Of a DNA stretch of 64,000 bases, positions 10,314 through 21,795 are shown one piece after another (positions within the stretch are counted from its first letter, which is position 1; each line of letters begins with the position of its first letter). A model generated the notes under the pieces. That model was given only the letters and a program-made list of their open reading frames with translations, did no database searches and had not been told where the DNA came from. Origin of the DNA: Terribacillus aidingensis (GTDB lineage Bacteria > Bacillota > Bacilli > Bacillales > Amphibacillaceae); assembly GCF_040703035.1 (NCBI RefSeq), contig NZ_CP159996.1, forward strand, positions 2,018,001-2,082,000, in the 5' to 3' direction. The translations under genes and the position numbers were made by a program.

Positions 10314-10685
10314 GTGAAAAAGAATGTACAAGCGATATTGTATGGCTGGATAACCGTCTTTGCACTGCTGCTATTCATAAGTTTCACACTAGCATTATTG
10401 CTTCGCTTCACGGAAATGGGGGAAGGAATGCTTGACTGGACTACCCTCGGAGCTGGAGTACTCAGTTTATTCATCGGTGGTTTCATCGCAGGGGTGAAAG
10501 GCGAAGATAAGGGCTGGATGCTTGGCGGCATGACCGCACTCGGCTTTTCCCTTTTCATCCTTCTCTATCAGTATCTAGGCTATCAGGTAGGTTTTTCTGG
10601 AACACAGCTGCTGACACATGGCGGGTTTCTAGCAGCCGCCCTGGTCGGTGGTATGATCGGAGTCAACATTAAAACGAGCACATAA
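10314..10685 (+). CDS. yrzE: TIGR04086-family membrane protein, YrzE-like
   Basis: Hydrophobic 123-residue protein with four predicted transmembrane helices and a glycine-rich segment (LGAGVLSLFIGGFIAGVKG), the pattern of the TIGR04086/YrzE family found next to yajC in Bacilli. The function is unknown. The start is a GTG at 10314 after GGAGGG. It converges on yajC and shares a terminator with it. Confidence 0.75.
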   Translation: MKKNVQAILYGWITVFALLLFISFTLALLLRFTEMGEGMLDWTTLGAGVLSLFIGGFIAGVKGEDKGWMLGGMTALGFSLFILLYQYLGYQVGFSGTQLLTHGGFLAAALVGGMIGVNIKTST

Positions 10686-10686
10686 A

Positions 10687-10714
10687 AAAGACAGGAGAGA
10701 AATCTCCTGTCTTT
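10687..10714. terminator. Bidirectional terminator between yrzE and yajC
   Basis: A perfect 12-bp stem (AAAGACAGGAGA/TCTCCTGTCTTT) with a GAAA loop. T-rich sequence follows on the plus strand, and the minus strand continues with TTTTTTATG, so it can stop both convergent genes. Confidence 0.88.
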
Positions 10715-10719
10715 GTCTT

Positions 10720-10983
10720 TTACACTTCTGAAGGTTTAACGTCACGGATCGCATTACGATCGAACGTCAATTTACTGCCGTCATCCGTAGTCAGGACTAC
10801 AGATGCCTCGTCTATAGCATGCACCTTACCATGTAAACCACCGATGGTAACGATGCTGTCTCCTTTTTTCAAGCTAGACTGCATTTCTCTAACCTGTTTC
10901 TGACGCTTCTGCTGCGGACGAATCAACAGGAAGTAGAAGATGACAAACATTAATACGATCAGTATTAAACTTTGAATATTCAT
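10720..10983 (-). CDS. yajC: Sec translocase subunit YajC
   Basis: Preprotein-translocase accessory subunit of 87 residues. A single N-terminal transmembrane helix (about residues 5-22) is followed by the family motif RPQQKRQKQ and a small soluble domain with GGLHGKV. The ATG follows AAAGGGGGAG. It is downstream of tgt on the same strand, the order queA-tgt-yajC seen in many bacteria. Confidence 0.94.
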   Translation of the reverse strand: MNIQSLILIVLMFVIFYFLLIRPQQKRQKQVREMQSSLKKGDSIVTIGGLHGKVHAIDEASVVLTTDDGSKLTFDRNAIRDVKPSEV

Positions 10984-10999
10984 TCACTGCTCCCCCTTT

Positions 11000-12154
<1,155 letters not shown>

Positions 12155-12165
12155 CTATTATCAAT

Positions 12166-13194
12166 CTATACGAGCAGCATTGCATCGCCAAAGCTGAAGA
12201 AACGATAGCGTTCTTCTACAGCAGTCCGGTACGCATCGAGGATGAAATCCCGACCTGCAAATGCACTGACAAGCATGATCAATGTGGATTTCGGCAAATG
12301 GAAATTAGTGATCAAGCCGTCAATAGCTCGATATGTGAAGCCAGGATAAATGAAAATATCCGTCCAGCCGCTTGCTGCCACGAATTTTCCATCATGATCA
12401 CGTGTGATTGTTTCCAAAGTACGAGTGGATGTAGTCCCGACTGAGATGATCCGTCCGCCGTTTGCACGGATCCGTGTAAGCTGATCTGCTGTTTCCTGTG
12501 ACATTTGATAGAATTCAGCATGCATTTCATGCTCCTCAATCGATTCCACACTAACAGGGCGGAAAGTTCCCAACCCAACATGAAGTGTGATGAACGCGAT
12601 TTCCACACCTTTTTCCTGGAGATTCGCAAGCAGCTCCTTCGTAAAGTGCAGGCCTGCTGTCGGTGCTGCAGCTGATCCTTGTTCTTTGGCATAAACAGTC
12701 TGATAGCGCTCCTGATCAGGCAGCTGTTCCTTGATATAAGGCGGTAAAGGCATTTCACCAAGCTGCTCAAGGACTTCATAGAAAATGCCGTCATAATGGA
12801 ATTCTACAATACGGCCACCATGCTCCAGCAATTCCTTACATACTGCTGTTAGTTTTCCGTCACCAAAGCTAAGCTCTGTGCCGACTTTGACTTTCTTGGC
12901 CGGTTTGACCAGCACCTCCCAGCTGTCACCTTCTATCTGCTTCAGTAAGAGAATCTCTACTTTTGCCTGTGTGTCCTTCTTGATACCATACAATCGTGCC
13001 GGAAGCACACGTGTATCATTCAGTACAAGACAGTCTCCTGCCTTTAAATAGTCACCGATGTCAGCGAAGTGACGGTGTTCCATTGTCTTCTCTTCCTTAT
13101 TTAACACAAGCAGCCTCGACGCTGTCCGATCCTGAAGCGGCGTCTGGGCGATTAGTTCTTCTGGTAAATGAAAATCGTAATCCTGTATATCCAT
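12166..13194 (-). CDS. queA: S-adenosylmethionine:tRNA ribosyltransferase-isomerase
   Basis: Transfers the ribosyl part of S-adenosylmethionine to preQ1 in tRNA, giving epoxyqueuosine. The 342-residue length is normal. Family segments include [13 protein letters not shown] at the N-terminus, [13 protein letters not shown] near residue 55, GLHFTKELL, and [19 protein letters not shown] near the C-terminus. The ATG follows AGGAGTTAACAGGT. It is upstream of tgt with a 29-nt gap. Confidence 0.97.
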   Translation of the reverse strand: MDIQDYDFHLPEELIAQTPLQDRTASRLLVLNKEEKTMEHRHFADIGDYLKAGDCLVLNDTRVLPARLYGIKKDTQAKVEILLLKQIEGDSWEVLVKPAKKVKVGTELSFGDGKLTAVCKELLEHGGRIVEFHYDGIFYEVLEQLGEMPLPPYIKEQLPDQERYQTVYAKEQGSAAAPTAGLHFTKELLANLQEKGVEIAFITLHVGLGTFRPVSVESIEEHEMHAEFYQMSQETADQLTRIRANGGRIISVGTTSTRTLETITRDHDGKFVAASGWTDIFIYPGFTYRAIDGLITNFHLPKSTLIMLVSAFAGRDFILDAYRTAVEERYRFFSFGDAMLLV

Positions 13195-13216
13195 ACCTGT
13201 TAACTCCTAGTCTGTA

Positions 13217-13417
13217 TCAGCGAAATTTGTTGAATAGGAACAAGATGAGCGACAGTACGATACTTACTACAATCGATGTTACGATCGGAAAGTAGACTGT
13301 CGTGTTCCCTTTCTTAAAAACGATATCTCCTGGCAGTCTGCCAATAAACGACATGATAATGCCGATTATAATACACACAACGCCTATAAGAATAAAGATT
13401 TTTCCAATGCCGGTCAA
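13217..13417 (-). CDS. DUF2905 small membrane protein, YrzS-like
   Basis: A 66-residue protein with two transmembrane helices separated by the conserved loop [20 protein letters not shown], characteristic of DUF2905. The function is unknown. It starts at a TTG that overlaps the ruvB stop codon (CTTGA), with GGGAGG about 11 nt upstream, and lies between ruvB and queA as in relatives. Confidence 0.8.
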   Translation of the reverse strand: MTGIGKIFILIGVVCIIIGIIMSFIGRLPGDIVFKKGNTTVYFPIVTSIVVSIVLSLILFLFNKFR

Positions 13418-14415
13418 GCCCCTGGCACCTCCCGGTTGAAATGGACATAGGCAAGCGGAGTTACAACCCGTCCGCGCGGTGTTCGCTGGATAAATCCAAT
13501 TTGCAGCAAATACGGTTCATATACATCCTCAATCGTCTGGGATTCTTCCCCGATTGTTGCACTGATCGTATCTAGTCCGACAGGGCCTCCGCGGAATTGA
13601 TCCATGATAGTCGTCAGCAGCTTATGATCGATATGATCAAGGCCTTTTTCATCTACCTGCAGCTGATTAAGCGCTGCATGGGTCGTCTCCTGCGTGATAT
13701 AGTCTTCCCCTTTGACCTGGGATATATCGCGCACCCGTTTCAAGAGCCGATTGGCAATCCTGGGTGTTCCCCTTGAACGCAATGCTACCTCGTTGGCAGC
13801 AGAAGGTTCAATCTCGACATCGAAAATTACCGCTGTCCGCTCGACAATGCTCGCCAAATCTTCTGTATTATAGAATTCAAGGCGACTCAGTACACCAAAA
13901 CGATCTCTTAATGGTGCAGATAATAATCCAGCTCTCGTCGTCGCGCCAACCAATGTGAATGGCGGCAAATCGAGACGCACGCTTCTAGCACTCGGTCCGG
14001 TTCCGATCACAATGTCCAAAAAGAAATCTTCCATAGCAGGATAGAGTATCTCCTCGACCGCTCTTGGCAAACGATGGATTTCATCTATGAACAGCACATC
14101 GCCTGCTTCAAGTGAGCTAAGAATCGCTGCCAGGTCACCCGCTTTTTCAATTGCCGGTCCGCTTGTTGCCCGGAAAGACACGCCCATTTCATTGGCAATG
14201 ATCGACGCCATCGTTGTTTTCCCCAGACCTGGTGGTCCATAGAGCAATACATGGTCAAGCGGCTCATCCCGCATCTTAGCTGCCTCTATGAAGATTGCCA
14301 GATTTTCCTTTGCTTTATGCTGGCCGATGTATTGCTTTAAGGTGGACGGGCGCAGACTGAGCTCGATCACTTCGTCTTCCTGTTTCAATTCGTTCGTTAT
14401 CATGCGATCTTCCAT
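13414..14415 (-). CDS. ruvB: Holliday junction branch-migration ATPase RuvB
   Basis: Hexameric AAA+ motor that drives branch migration of Holliday junctions with RuvA. There are 333 residues. Walker A GPPGLGKT is at residues 60-67, Walker B is VLFIDEIHR, and sensor 1 is VGATTRAG. The C-terminal winged-helix end has [11 protein letters not shown]. The ATG follows AAGGAGTGCGAAG, and the gene is 12 nt downstream of ruvA. Confidence 0.98.
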   Translation of the reverse strand: MEDRMITNELKQEDEVIELSLRPSTLKQYIGQHKAKENLAIFIEAAKMRDEPLDHVLLYGPPGLGKTTMASIIANEMGVSFRATSGPAIEKAGDLAAILSSLEAGDVLFIDEIHRLPRAVEEILYPAMEDFFLDIVIGTGPSARSVRLDLPPFTLVGATTRAGLLSAPLRDRFGVLSRLEFYNTEDLASIVERTAVIFDVEIEPSAANEVALRSRGTPRIANRLLKRVRDISQVKGEDYITQETTHAALNQLQVDEKGLDHIDHKLLTTIMDQFRGGPVGLDTISATIGEESQTIEDVYEPYLLQIGFIQRTPRGRVVTPLAYVHFNREVPGA

Positions 14416-14427
14416 CTTCGCACTCCT

Positions 14428-15042
14428 TTATTTCTTTTGACTTAACAAAGCCAAGCCTTTCTTGATCAAGTGATCCGCACTGTCGCTGTCTTCTTTTTTC
14501 AGCTGCGGCAATACAGCTTTGATCTCCCGCTCCTGGTATCCAAGAGCCCGCATTGCGTCTTCTGCATCAGCTAATGCAAGGCGTTTCTTAGATGTATTGC
14601 TTTCTGTCCCTGCAGATGCTTCGATTGCAGTAAGCGATACCATATATACAAGCTTACCCTTCAAATCGAGCACCATCTGACGTGCGGTCTTCTTACCGAC
14701 ACCCTGGAAGCTAGTCAGGAACTTATCATCTTCCCGTTCGATTGCTGCAACAAATTCCTCGACATTGACCCCTGCTAAAATCTGAAGGGCATTTTTAGGT
14801 CCGATACCAGATACCCCTAGCAGTTTTTGAAACAAAAACTTGTCCTCTGTATTTTTAAACCCGAACAAAGTCTGGGCATCCTCCCGTACATAATGATATG
14901 TATGGACAAGCGCCTCCTTGCCTTCTTCCATTTGGAATTGGAAAGGATTCGGGCAGATGATCTCATAACCTACACCGTGTGCCTCTACAAGCACCGCTTC
15001 GTCTGTAATTCCAGTAATATTTCCTTTTACATACGCTATCAT
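14428..15042 (-). CDS. ruvA: Holliday junction DNA-binding protein RuvA
   Basis: Tetrameric junction-binding partner of RuvB, 204 residues. An N-terminal OB domain is followed by tandem helix-hairpin-helix motifs (GVSGIGPKNALQIL and GVGKKTARQMVLDLKGK) and a C-terminal domain III that contacts RuvB. The ATG follows GTAGGAGAG. It is immediately upstream of ruvB in one operon. Confidence 0.97.
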   Translation of the reverse strand: MIAYVKGNITGITDEAVLVEAHGVGYEIICPNPFQFQMEEGKEALVHTYHYVREDAQTLFGFKNTEDKFLFQKLLGVSGIGPKNALQILAGVNVEEFVAAIEREDDKFLTSFQGVGKKTARQMVLDLKGKLVYMVSLTAIEASAGTESNTSKKRLALADAEDAMRALGYQEREIKAVLPQLKKEDSDSADHLIKKGLALLSQKK

Positions 15043-15130
15043 GCTGTTTCTCTCCTACCTGAATCAATAACTAGCTTCTATTTTACCACACAAGCGTATG
15101 TTCGTATAAGGTTAATGGCGAAAAACAAGA

Positions 15131-15163
15131 AAAGGACCTCCCTCTCTTGAGGGACGACCCTTT
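15131..15163 (-). terminator. Terminator after bofC
   Basis: An outer stem AAAGG/CCTTT and an inner stem CCCTC/GAGGG lie directly after the bofC stop. The minus strand continues CTTTTCTTGTTTTT. Confidence 0.65.
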
Positions 15164-15648
15164 CAACTTGGCATCGGTGCTATATCGTTTTTGGAACGGA
15201 ATGCTTCCAGTACATCTTCATAGACTTCTCTGGATTGAATCTTGATCCCATCTTCAAGTTCTTCCGCTTGATGGCTTTCCAGCTTGCCCTTATTTATCTG
15301 ATAAAACGATTGGATTGCCTGCTGGTCAATCGGTCTGCCTTCGAATATCGTCAGTTTCCCTTTGTAAATACCGAAATATCCATTCTTCTTTAATGAAGGA
15401 GAGATATCCATTACTTCTTGCTTAAATACAACCAAACCTTCTTTCTGGGAAACAAGCTGCCAATCATGATAGGTTGACCAGAAATCTTCCATTGCATAGA
15501 TTTTCTCTTGATGGGTTACCTCTGTCTGCTTGCCATCTATATATTGACGCTGCAGTACGACCTTTACTTCTACTGGATCCGCAGCTTGCGCTGTTATACT
15601 CGGAACGAATAAAAGGAAAAGCAAACAAAAGACTAAGAATCTCCTCAT
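15163..15648 (-). CDS. bofC: BofC, intercompartmental signalling forespore protein
   Basis: Secreted forespore protein that in B. subtilis restrains the SpoIVB protease and so the timing of pro-SigK processing. There are 161 residues with a clear signal peptide (MRRFLVFCLLFLLFVPSITA then QAAD). The mature part contains LQRQYIDGKQTEV and GYFGIYKGKLTIFEGRP, matching the BofC family. It lies next to ruvA as in B. subtilis. Together with spoIVFA and spoIVFB in this window, it places most of the SigK checkpoint here. Confidence 0.88.
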   Translation of the reverse strand: MRRFLVFCLLFLLFVPSITAQAADPVEVKVVLQRQYIDGKQTEVTHQEKIYAMEDFWSTYHDWQLVSQKEGLVVFKQEVMDISPSLKKNGYFGIYKGKLTIFEGRPIDQQAIQSFYQINKGKLESHQAEELEDGIKIQSREVYEDVLEAFRSKNDIAPMPS

Positions 15649-15808
15649 GATCTTCCACCCCTATTCCGTTGCTTTTGCCTTCATTTTTTCCTGTCAGCGC
15701 TTCTTTATCCGTTTTTTTGAAAAAAAATGATTTGACCGACACTTTTTTGGTTTTCTTTTCGATTATATGTGGTAAAGGATTAGAAAGTTAAACAAAGGCG
15801 GGATAAAA

Positions 15809-16018
15809 GTGAGAAACACTACGCAGCAAAAGTACCTCCACTACGTGGAAGCGAAAAGCGAAGCAAACATGGCGAGCGTTTTCTCAGAAGAAAAAGCGAC
15901 CTTGATACTTAGAAATCACATTCAGCACGCAGGTCTGTCCAAAGCAGAAGTACTTGCTATGGAAGATAAGTATCGCCAGGATATGCACCGCATTTTCGAG
16001 GAACATGGTATATTATAA
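15809..16018 (+). CDS. Small hypothetical protein, 69 residues
   Basis: Not recognised. A GTG start at 15809 follows AAAGGCGGGAT, and a strong terminator follows the stop directly, so it looks like a genuine one-gene unit. The product is charged, predicted largely helical and soluble (MRNTTQQKYLHYVEAKSEA, then AEVLAMEDKYRQDMHRIFEEHG), without a signal peptide or transmembrane segment. It converges on safA. The setting among sporulation genes hints at a spore-related role, but nothing in the sequence shows it. Confidence 0.6.
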   Translation: MRNTTQQKYLHYVEAKSEANMASVFSEEKATLILRNHIQHAGLSKAEVLAMEDKYRQDMHRIFEEHGIL

Positions 16019-16021
16019 ATG

Positions 16022-16050
16022 AAAGCCCCTTCAACGGAAAAAGGGGCTTT
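16022..16050. terminator. Bidirectional terminator between the 69-residue gene and safA
   Basis: A 10-bp stem (AAAGCCCCTT/AAGGGGCTTT) with a 9-nt loop is followed on the plus strand by TTTTATTTTA. The inverse on the minus strand follows T-rich sequence after safA. Confidence 0.88.
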
Positions 16051-16057
16051 TTTTATT

Positions 16058-17305
16058 TTACTTATTTTCTTGTTCATCTCCCGGCAAATCTTGGGCAGGT
16101 GTAGGCTCATAGAAATCGGCGAGCGGCTGCTGCACACCGTACGGATCTCTGTATTCCGGCTGTTGTTGCGTAAATTCCGGTGCTGCCGGAAAAGGAATAT
16201 CCGGACCGCAACAAGAGCGCATCGTCGCTGGTGGATAGGAATAAGGTGCTGCTTGGTTTTGTGGGTTATAAGGTACTCCCATCTGCTGGCCTGGCTGGCC
16301 TCCTTGCATTCCCCAGTCACCCTGCATCTGCTGACCTGACTGACCTGACTGACCTCCTTGCATATTCCAGTCACCCTGCATTTGCTGGCCTGACTGACCT
16401 CCTTGCATTCCCCAGTCACCCTGCATTTGCTGGCCCGGCTGACCTCCTTGCATTCCCCAGTCGCCCTGCATTTGCTGGCCTGACTGGCCTCCTTGCATTC
16501 CCCAGTCACCCTGCATCTGCTGATCCGGCTGGCCTCCTTGCATTCCCCAGTCACCCTGCATCTGCTGACCCGGCTGACCTCCTTGCATTCCCCAGTCACC
16601 CTGCATCTGCTGACCTGACTGGCCTCCTTGCATTCCCCAATCACCCTGCATTTGCTGACCTGACTGGCCTCCTTGCATTCCCCAATCACCCTGCATTTGC
16701 TGGCCTGGCTGGCCTCCTTGCATATTCCAGTCTCCTTGCATCTGCTGGCCTCCTTGCATATTCCACCCTCCATGCATCGGCGTACCACCGTATCCTGGCT
16801 GCTGTATCAGCCAGCTACCGTGCTGTGGCTGCTGCCAGGCACCTTGATGGGGTTGATAAGATGGAAAGCCCTGCATCTGCTGACCTGGCTGCATTTGTGT
16901 AATCGGTTGAGTAGGAAGAGCCCCCATGTACGCTTGCTGCTGCGGCAGATTAGGAATGGAACCTCCACCTTGACCCGGCATAGAGATTTGCGGCATCTGC
17001 GGCATAATAGGATATGGAGTAGCAGACATGTCATCCTCTTGGATAGGCGGTGTATTATGGAACGTTGGAGCTGGTGTTTGTTGTCCTGCGTTTACAGGAG
17101 GAGTACCTCCTTCAGCTTCAGAGCGCAAGACCGCTTCCGTAGCTACTGCTTTTGCTGTAGACGGTATTTTGAGTTTCATTCCTGGCACCGCAAGCTCCGG
17201 CTCACGGATATGCCCATTCAATTCTCGTAATTCATCAAAGCTAACACCGTATTTTCTTGCGATACTCCACATGGTATCGCCTTTCTGTACAATATGAATC
17301 TTCAA
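16058..17305 (-). CDS. safA: LysM-domain spore morphogenetic protein SafA with long repeat
   Basis: Inner-coat assembly protein. The N-terminal LysM domain (residues 1-48, MKIHIVQKGDTMWSIARKYG) binds peptidoglycan of the cortex, and the rest recruits coat proteins. Residues 187-341 consist of ten near-identical 15-residue repeats of the type QQMQGDWGMQGGQPG, rich in Gln, Gly and Met. A short C-terminal region has SCCGPDIPFP. There are 415 residues, slightly longer than B. subtilis SafA. Because the 45-bp repeat is a multiple of three, the other frames stay open across it, creating spurious long ORFs. It sits directly next to pheA; the nad genes found near safA in B. subtilis are absent. Confidence 0.88.
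   Translation of the reverse strand: MKIHIVQKGDTMWSIARKYGVSFDELRELNGHIREPELAVPGMKLKIPSTAKAVATEAVLRSEAEGGTPPVNAGQQTPAPTFHNTPPIQEDDMSATPYPIMPQMPQISMPGQGGGSIPNLPQQQAYMGALPTQPITQMQPGQQMQGFPSYQPHQGAWQQPQHGSWLIQQPGYGGTPMHGGWNMQGGQQMQGDWNMQGGQPGQQMQGDWGMQGGQSGQQMQGDWGMQGGQSGQQMQGDWGMQGGQPGQQMQGDWGMQGGQPDQQMQGDWGMQGGQSGQQMQGDWGMQGGQPGQQMQGDWGMQGGQSGQQMQGDWNMQGGQSGQSGQQMQGDWGMQGGQPGQQMGVPYNPQNQAAPYSYPPATMRSCCGPDIPFPAAPEFTQQQPEYRDPYGVQQPLADFYEPTPAQDLPGDEQENK
16280..16747 (-). repeat. 45-bp tandem repeat array inside safA
   Basis: Ten units of about 45 bp encode QQMQGDWGMQGGQPG-type repeats. Variation is limited to Gly/Asn after Trp, Pro/Ser near the end, one Gly to Asp change and one 9-bp insertion (QSG doubled). 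Such near-identity predicts slippage or unequal recombination and copy-number variation among strains. Confidence 0.93.
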
Positions 17306-17381
17306 AACTGAAACTCCCCTTTCATGAACTCACGCACTACTTCACCATCTTATGCATCAAATTCAAAAAGGTTGAAATAGA

Positions 17382-17416
17382 AAAAGCCGGCACGCTAAAA
17401 ATTCGCTCCGGCTTTT
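17382..17416 (-). terminator. Terminator overlapping the pheA stop codon
   Basis: The stem AAAAGCCGG/CCGGCTTTT encloses a loop containing the pheA TAG (17395-17397). On the minus strand the T stretch of the distal arm is followed by CTATTTC. The proximal arm lies in the last coding codons. Confidence 0.75.
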
Positions 17417-18258
17417 TTCTCATATTGATGAATCGGGTAGCTTCCAAGTACCGTCAGACTGCAGCCCAATGCTGTAAGTTCCTGCTGGACGCCTTTAAAG
17501 AGTATATCCTCCGCTTCACATGTAACATCCATGATGAAAAAGTAATTTCCCAGTCCAGTTTTCATCGGTCTGGATTCAATCTTCGACATATTGATCTTCC
17601 GCCAAGCAAATGCTGCCAATACTTGATGCAGTGCACCTGCGTAGTCACTAGGAAGCGTTACGTACAAAGACGTTTTTCTGTTACTTCCTGAAACGATTGT
17701 TTCAGGAACCTTCGCTGCAGGGTCTGCCAAGATAAAGAAGCGTGTGTGATTATTTGCATAGTCATGGATATCTTCTTGTAAAATCGTCAGACCGAATTCT
17801 TTCGCAGCCAGTTCATTGCCGATAGCAGCGGCAGCCTCCTCCATTCCAGCAACCATCTCAGCCGCTGTACCAGTGGAGGAAGTAGCATGGGTAACTGCTA
17901 GCGGGAGCTTCGTATGCAAAAACTGATGACATTGTGCAATCGCATGACTATGGGAGTATACCGCTTCAATTTCACTTAACTCCATGACATCCTTTGTCAG
18001 TAAATGCTGTCTTATCGGAATGACAATCTCTCCGACAATCGGCAGTTTTGCTTGATGGATCAGATAATCCATCGTTATTGGCACCGTACCTTCAATCGTA
18101 TTCTCGACTGGAACGACACAATAATCCATTTCCCCGTTTGTGACAGCATCCATACATTGCGGAATCGTCGCATAGCTATATGCTTCTTCACCAGGGAATA
18201 ACGCATCTACTGCCATTTTCGTGAATGTTCCCTTTGGTCCTAGATAACTGATCTTCAT
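17395..18258 (-). CDS. pheA: Prephenate dehydratase
   Basis: Converts prephenate to phenylpyruvate in phenylalanine biosynthesis. There are 287 residues: a periplasmic-binding-like catalytic domain with NHTRFFIL (the TRF motif) and a C-terminal ACT domain with KIESRPMKTGLGNYFF, whose ESRP motif forms the phenylalanine-feedback site. It follows pheB and obg in the B. subtilis order. Transcription ends at a hairpin surrounding its own stop codon. Confidence 0.96.
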   Translation of the reverse strand: MKISYLGPKGTFTKMAVDALFPGEEAYSYATIPQCMDAVTNGEMDYCVVPVENTIEGTVPITMDYLIHQAKLPIVGEIVIPIRQHLLTKDVMELSEIEAVYSHSHAIAQCHQFLHTKLPLAVTHATSSTGTAAEMVAGMEEAAAAIGNELAAKEFGLTILQEDIHDYANNHTRFFILADPAAKVPETIVSGSNRKTSLYVTLPSDYAGALHQVLAAFAWRKINMSKIESRPMKTGLGNYFFIMDVTCEAEDILFKGVQQELTALGCSLTVLGSYPIHQYEKKAGANF

Positions 18259-18276
18259 ATTCCTCTGCTCCCTTGC

Positions 18277-18726
18277 CTAAGCTTCCGAACTCAAAATCTC
18301 TACTTTATCTACATATGCTAAAGCTCTCAGTTCATCCAGCAGCGACTGGATATCGGTATGCATGCCAGCCGTATTCAATGATATGGTTACGTTGGCTCTT
18401 CCTTGCAGAGGTATCGTCTGGTGAATTGTCAGGATGTTTCCACCTGATCTAGCTACGATAGCCAATAGCTCAGACAGCGTACCAGTCCGATCCTCTAAGT
18501 GGAAGAATAGGGTAATCATCCGCTGCTTCACCATGGCGCGGAACGGGAATACCGCATCCCGATATTTATAAAACACACTGCGGGAAAGGTCAACCTGCTG
18601 CACTGCATCGAAAACAGAAGCAACTTTTTTTCGCTCCAGCAGTTCCTTTGCCTGTAATGTTTTTTTCATCGATTCCGGCAGTACATCACTGCGTACGAGG
18701 TAAAATTGTTCTTCCTTCTCTGCCAT
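18277..18726 (-). CDS. pheB: ACT-domain protein PheB
   Basis: A 149-residue protein of the UPF0735/PheB family. An N-terminal helix-turn-helix-like region ([18 protein letters not shown], then [11 protein letters not shown]) precedes an ACT domain ([19 protein letters not shown]). It is annotated historically as chorismate mutase-like, but its activity is doubtful. The start is the ATG at 18726 ([11 protein letters not shown]) after AAGGTGGGG; the GTG at 18747 lies upstream of that site and gives a non-homologous extension. It lies between obg and pheA. Confidence 0.9.
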   Translation of the reverse strand: MAEKEEQFYLVRSDVLPESMKKTLQAKELLERKKVASVFDAVQQVDLSRSVFYKYRDAVFPFRAMVKQRMITLFFHLEDRTGTLSELLAIVARSGGNILTIHQTIPLQGRANVTISLNTAGMHTDIQSLLDELRALAYVDKVEILSSEA

Positions 18727-18753
18727 GCTATCCCCACCTTGGCTCACACAGAA

Positions 18754-20043
<1,290 letters not shown>

Positions 20044-20577
20044 TCATATATTGCACGCCAGTACGATGGTACAGCGTGATTTCTTCTCTGGCAATGATTC
20101 GATTTTCACTTCCCGGACACATTCCTTCTGGCCGATCAATTGTAAATTATCCCAGCCAGTAAACGTTCCGACAAATGACATTTCTATGACCGGCTCTTCC
20201 TGCCGCGTCTTTACATGGAGCAAGCCTTCATACAATTCCATCTCTTGTGCACTTTCACTTAATGCATCCACTACTGTTTCTAAGTTTTCTCGAATCCTCT
20301 TGTCATATTCCCAAATCTTCGGTATAGGCTCGTCCACTTGGAATTTAATCCGAAACTGAGAGTAGGTCCAGTTGAAAGAGAGAATCCAGACAAAAGTCTC
20401 TGGAATGTTCAGATTGGAGAGCTTTCGCTCCTCATCTGCCAAGTGAATGGCTTCCTCGATTTTTTCCTGTACCTTTTCATCCTTACCTAATTTAGAATAG
20501 CTATGTAGGAGTTGGAGCCGATTCATCCATTCATGGCGTGTAAATCCTAACAGCGTCATCACTTCATGATATTCCAA
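20044..20577 (-). CDS. spo0B: Sporulation phosphotransferase Spo0B
   Basis: Relays phosphate from Spo0F to Spo0A in the sporulation phosphorelay. I place the start at a TTG (20577), 7 nt after AAAGGAGG, giving 177 residues. The acceptor His is in FTRHEWMNRLQLL (His15 of this model), matching B. subtilis SRHDWMNKLQL. The C-terminal half has the degenerate ATPase-like fold (KLSNLNIPETFVWILSFNW). The frame is open upstream to 20703, but that stretch overlaps the rpmA terminator and has no Shine-Dalgarno. Confidence 0.88.
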   Translation of the reverse strand: MEYHEVMTLLGFTRHEWMNRLQLLHSYSKLGKDEKVQEKIEEAIHLADEERKLSNLNIPETFVWILSFNWTYSQFRIKFQVDEPIPKIWEYDKRIRENLETVVDALSESAQEMELYEGLLHVKTRQEEPVIEMSFVGTFTGWDNLQLIGQKECVREVKIESLPEKKSRCTIVLACNI

Positions 20578-20670
20578 CCGTATTCCTCCTTTACGAAAAA
20601 GAAGTGGAGAGGGCAACTCCTTTTTCATACTCAACAATATGTGGTGCAATAGATGTGGATTAGAAAAAAA

Positions 20671-20694
20671 GACTCTAACCCGAAGGCTAGAGTC
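20671..20694 (-). terminator. Terminator after rpmA
   Basis: The stem GACTCTA/TAGAGTC with two further G-C pairs is followed on the minus strand by TTTTTTTC. It separates rplU-prp-rpmA from spo0B-obg. Confidence 0.85.
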
Positions 20695-20706
20695 TCTCTT
20701 CAAACA

Positions 20707-21341
<635 letters not shown>

Positions 21342-21349
21342 GGTTCGCC

Positions 21350-21658
21350 TTACGCGTTGATTTTGCCGATTGTCAATTTAGTGTAAGGTTGACGATGGCC
21401 TTGTTTGCGTTTGTAGTTTTTCTTCGCTTTAAACTTGATCACGTTGATCTTTTTAGCGCGGCCTTGCTTCTCAACAGTTGCAGTAACCGTCGCACCTTCA
21501 ACGAATGGAGCACCGATTTTAACATCGTCGCCACCAACTACCAATACTTTGTCAAAAGTAACTTCCGCACCGTTCTCTCCGTCCAATTTCTCAACGTAGA
21601 TAGTTTGTCCTTCTGTTACTTTAACTTGTTTTCCACCAGTTTCAATAATTGCGTACAT
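21350..21658 (-). CDS. rplU: 50S ribosomal protein L21
   Basis: Large-subunit ribosomal protein, 102 residues, with [14 protein letters not shown] at the N-terminus and the C-terminal [19 protein letters not shown] typical of L21. The start is the ATG at 21658, after GAGGAGGTG; the GTG at 21667 is part of that Shine-Dalgarno. A leader RNA of about 100 nt precedes the gene. Confidence 0.98.
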   Translation of the reverse strand: MYAIIETGGKQVKVTEGQTIYVEKLDGENGAEVTFDKVLVVGGDDVKIGAPFVEGATVTATVEKQGRAKKINVIKFKAKKNYKRKQGHRQPYTKLTIGKINA

Positions 21659-21758
21659 GTAACGCACCTCCTCTTAAACTCAGACTCGCCATCACAGGCG
21701 CTCGTAAGCTTGAAACCTGATCTGCGCGGTTGTAGCACGGGTGCTAACCTCGTGTAAC
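21659..21758 (-). ncRNA. rplU 5' leader, probable L21 leader element
   Basis: About 100 nt between the predicted transcript start and rplU hold two hairpins: TAGCAC/GTGCTA extended by GGT/ACC (21728-21751), and CGCC/GGCG with a 6-nt loop (21687-21700), followed by the ribosome-binding site. L21 leaders in Bacilli are proposed autoregulatory RNAs. Assignment rests on position and structure, not on a covariance-model match. Confidence 0.6.
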
Positions 21759-21764
21759 ATACTG

Positions 21765-21795
21765 ATGTTATCATACTTCAAAAAAGATTGTCAAG
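21765..21795 (-). promoter_or_regulatory. Promoter for rplU-prp-rpmA
   Basis: A consensus -35 TTGACA (21790-21795) lies within the last codons of the upstream RNase gene. Downstream is an extended -10 (TGATAACAT, 21765-21773). The spacing to TAACAT is 19 nt, slightly long, so the exact -10 is uncertain. Confidence 0.5.

Noticed and set aside
16280..16747. Possible CRISPR array because of regular repeats
   Set aside because: The units are contiguous without unique spacers and encode a regular 15-residue protein repeat; no cas genes are nearby.
15922..16902. Long ORFs in other frames of the safA repeat, on both strands (up to about 290 codons, Ala/Pro/Ser- or Cys/Lys-rich)
   Set aside because: The 45-bp repeat is a multiple of three, so any frame without a stop in one unit stays open throughout. 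None has a ribosome site or family resemblance, and the SafA frame has a LysM domain.
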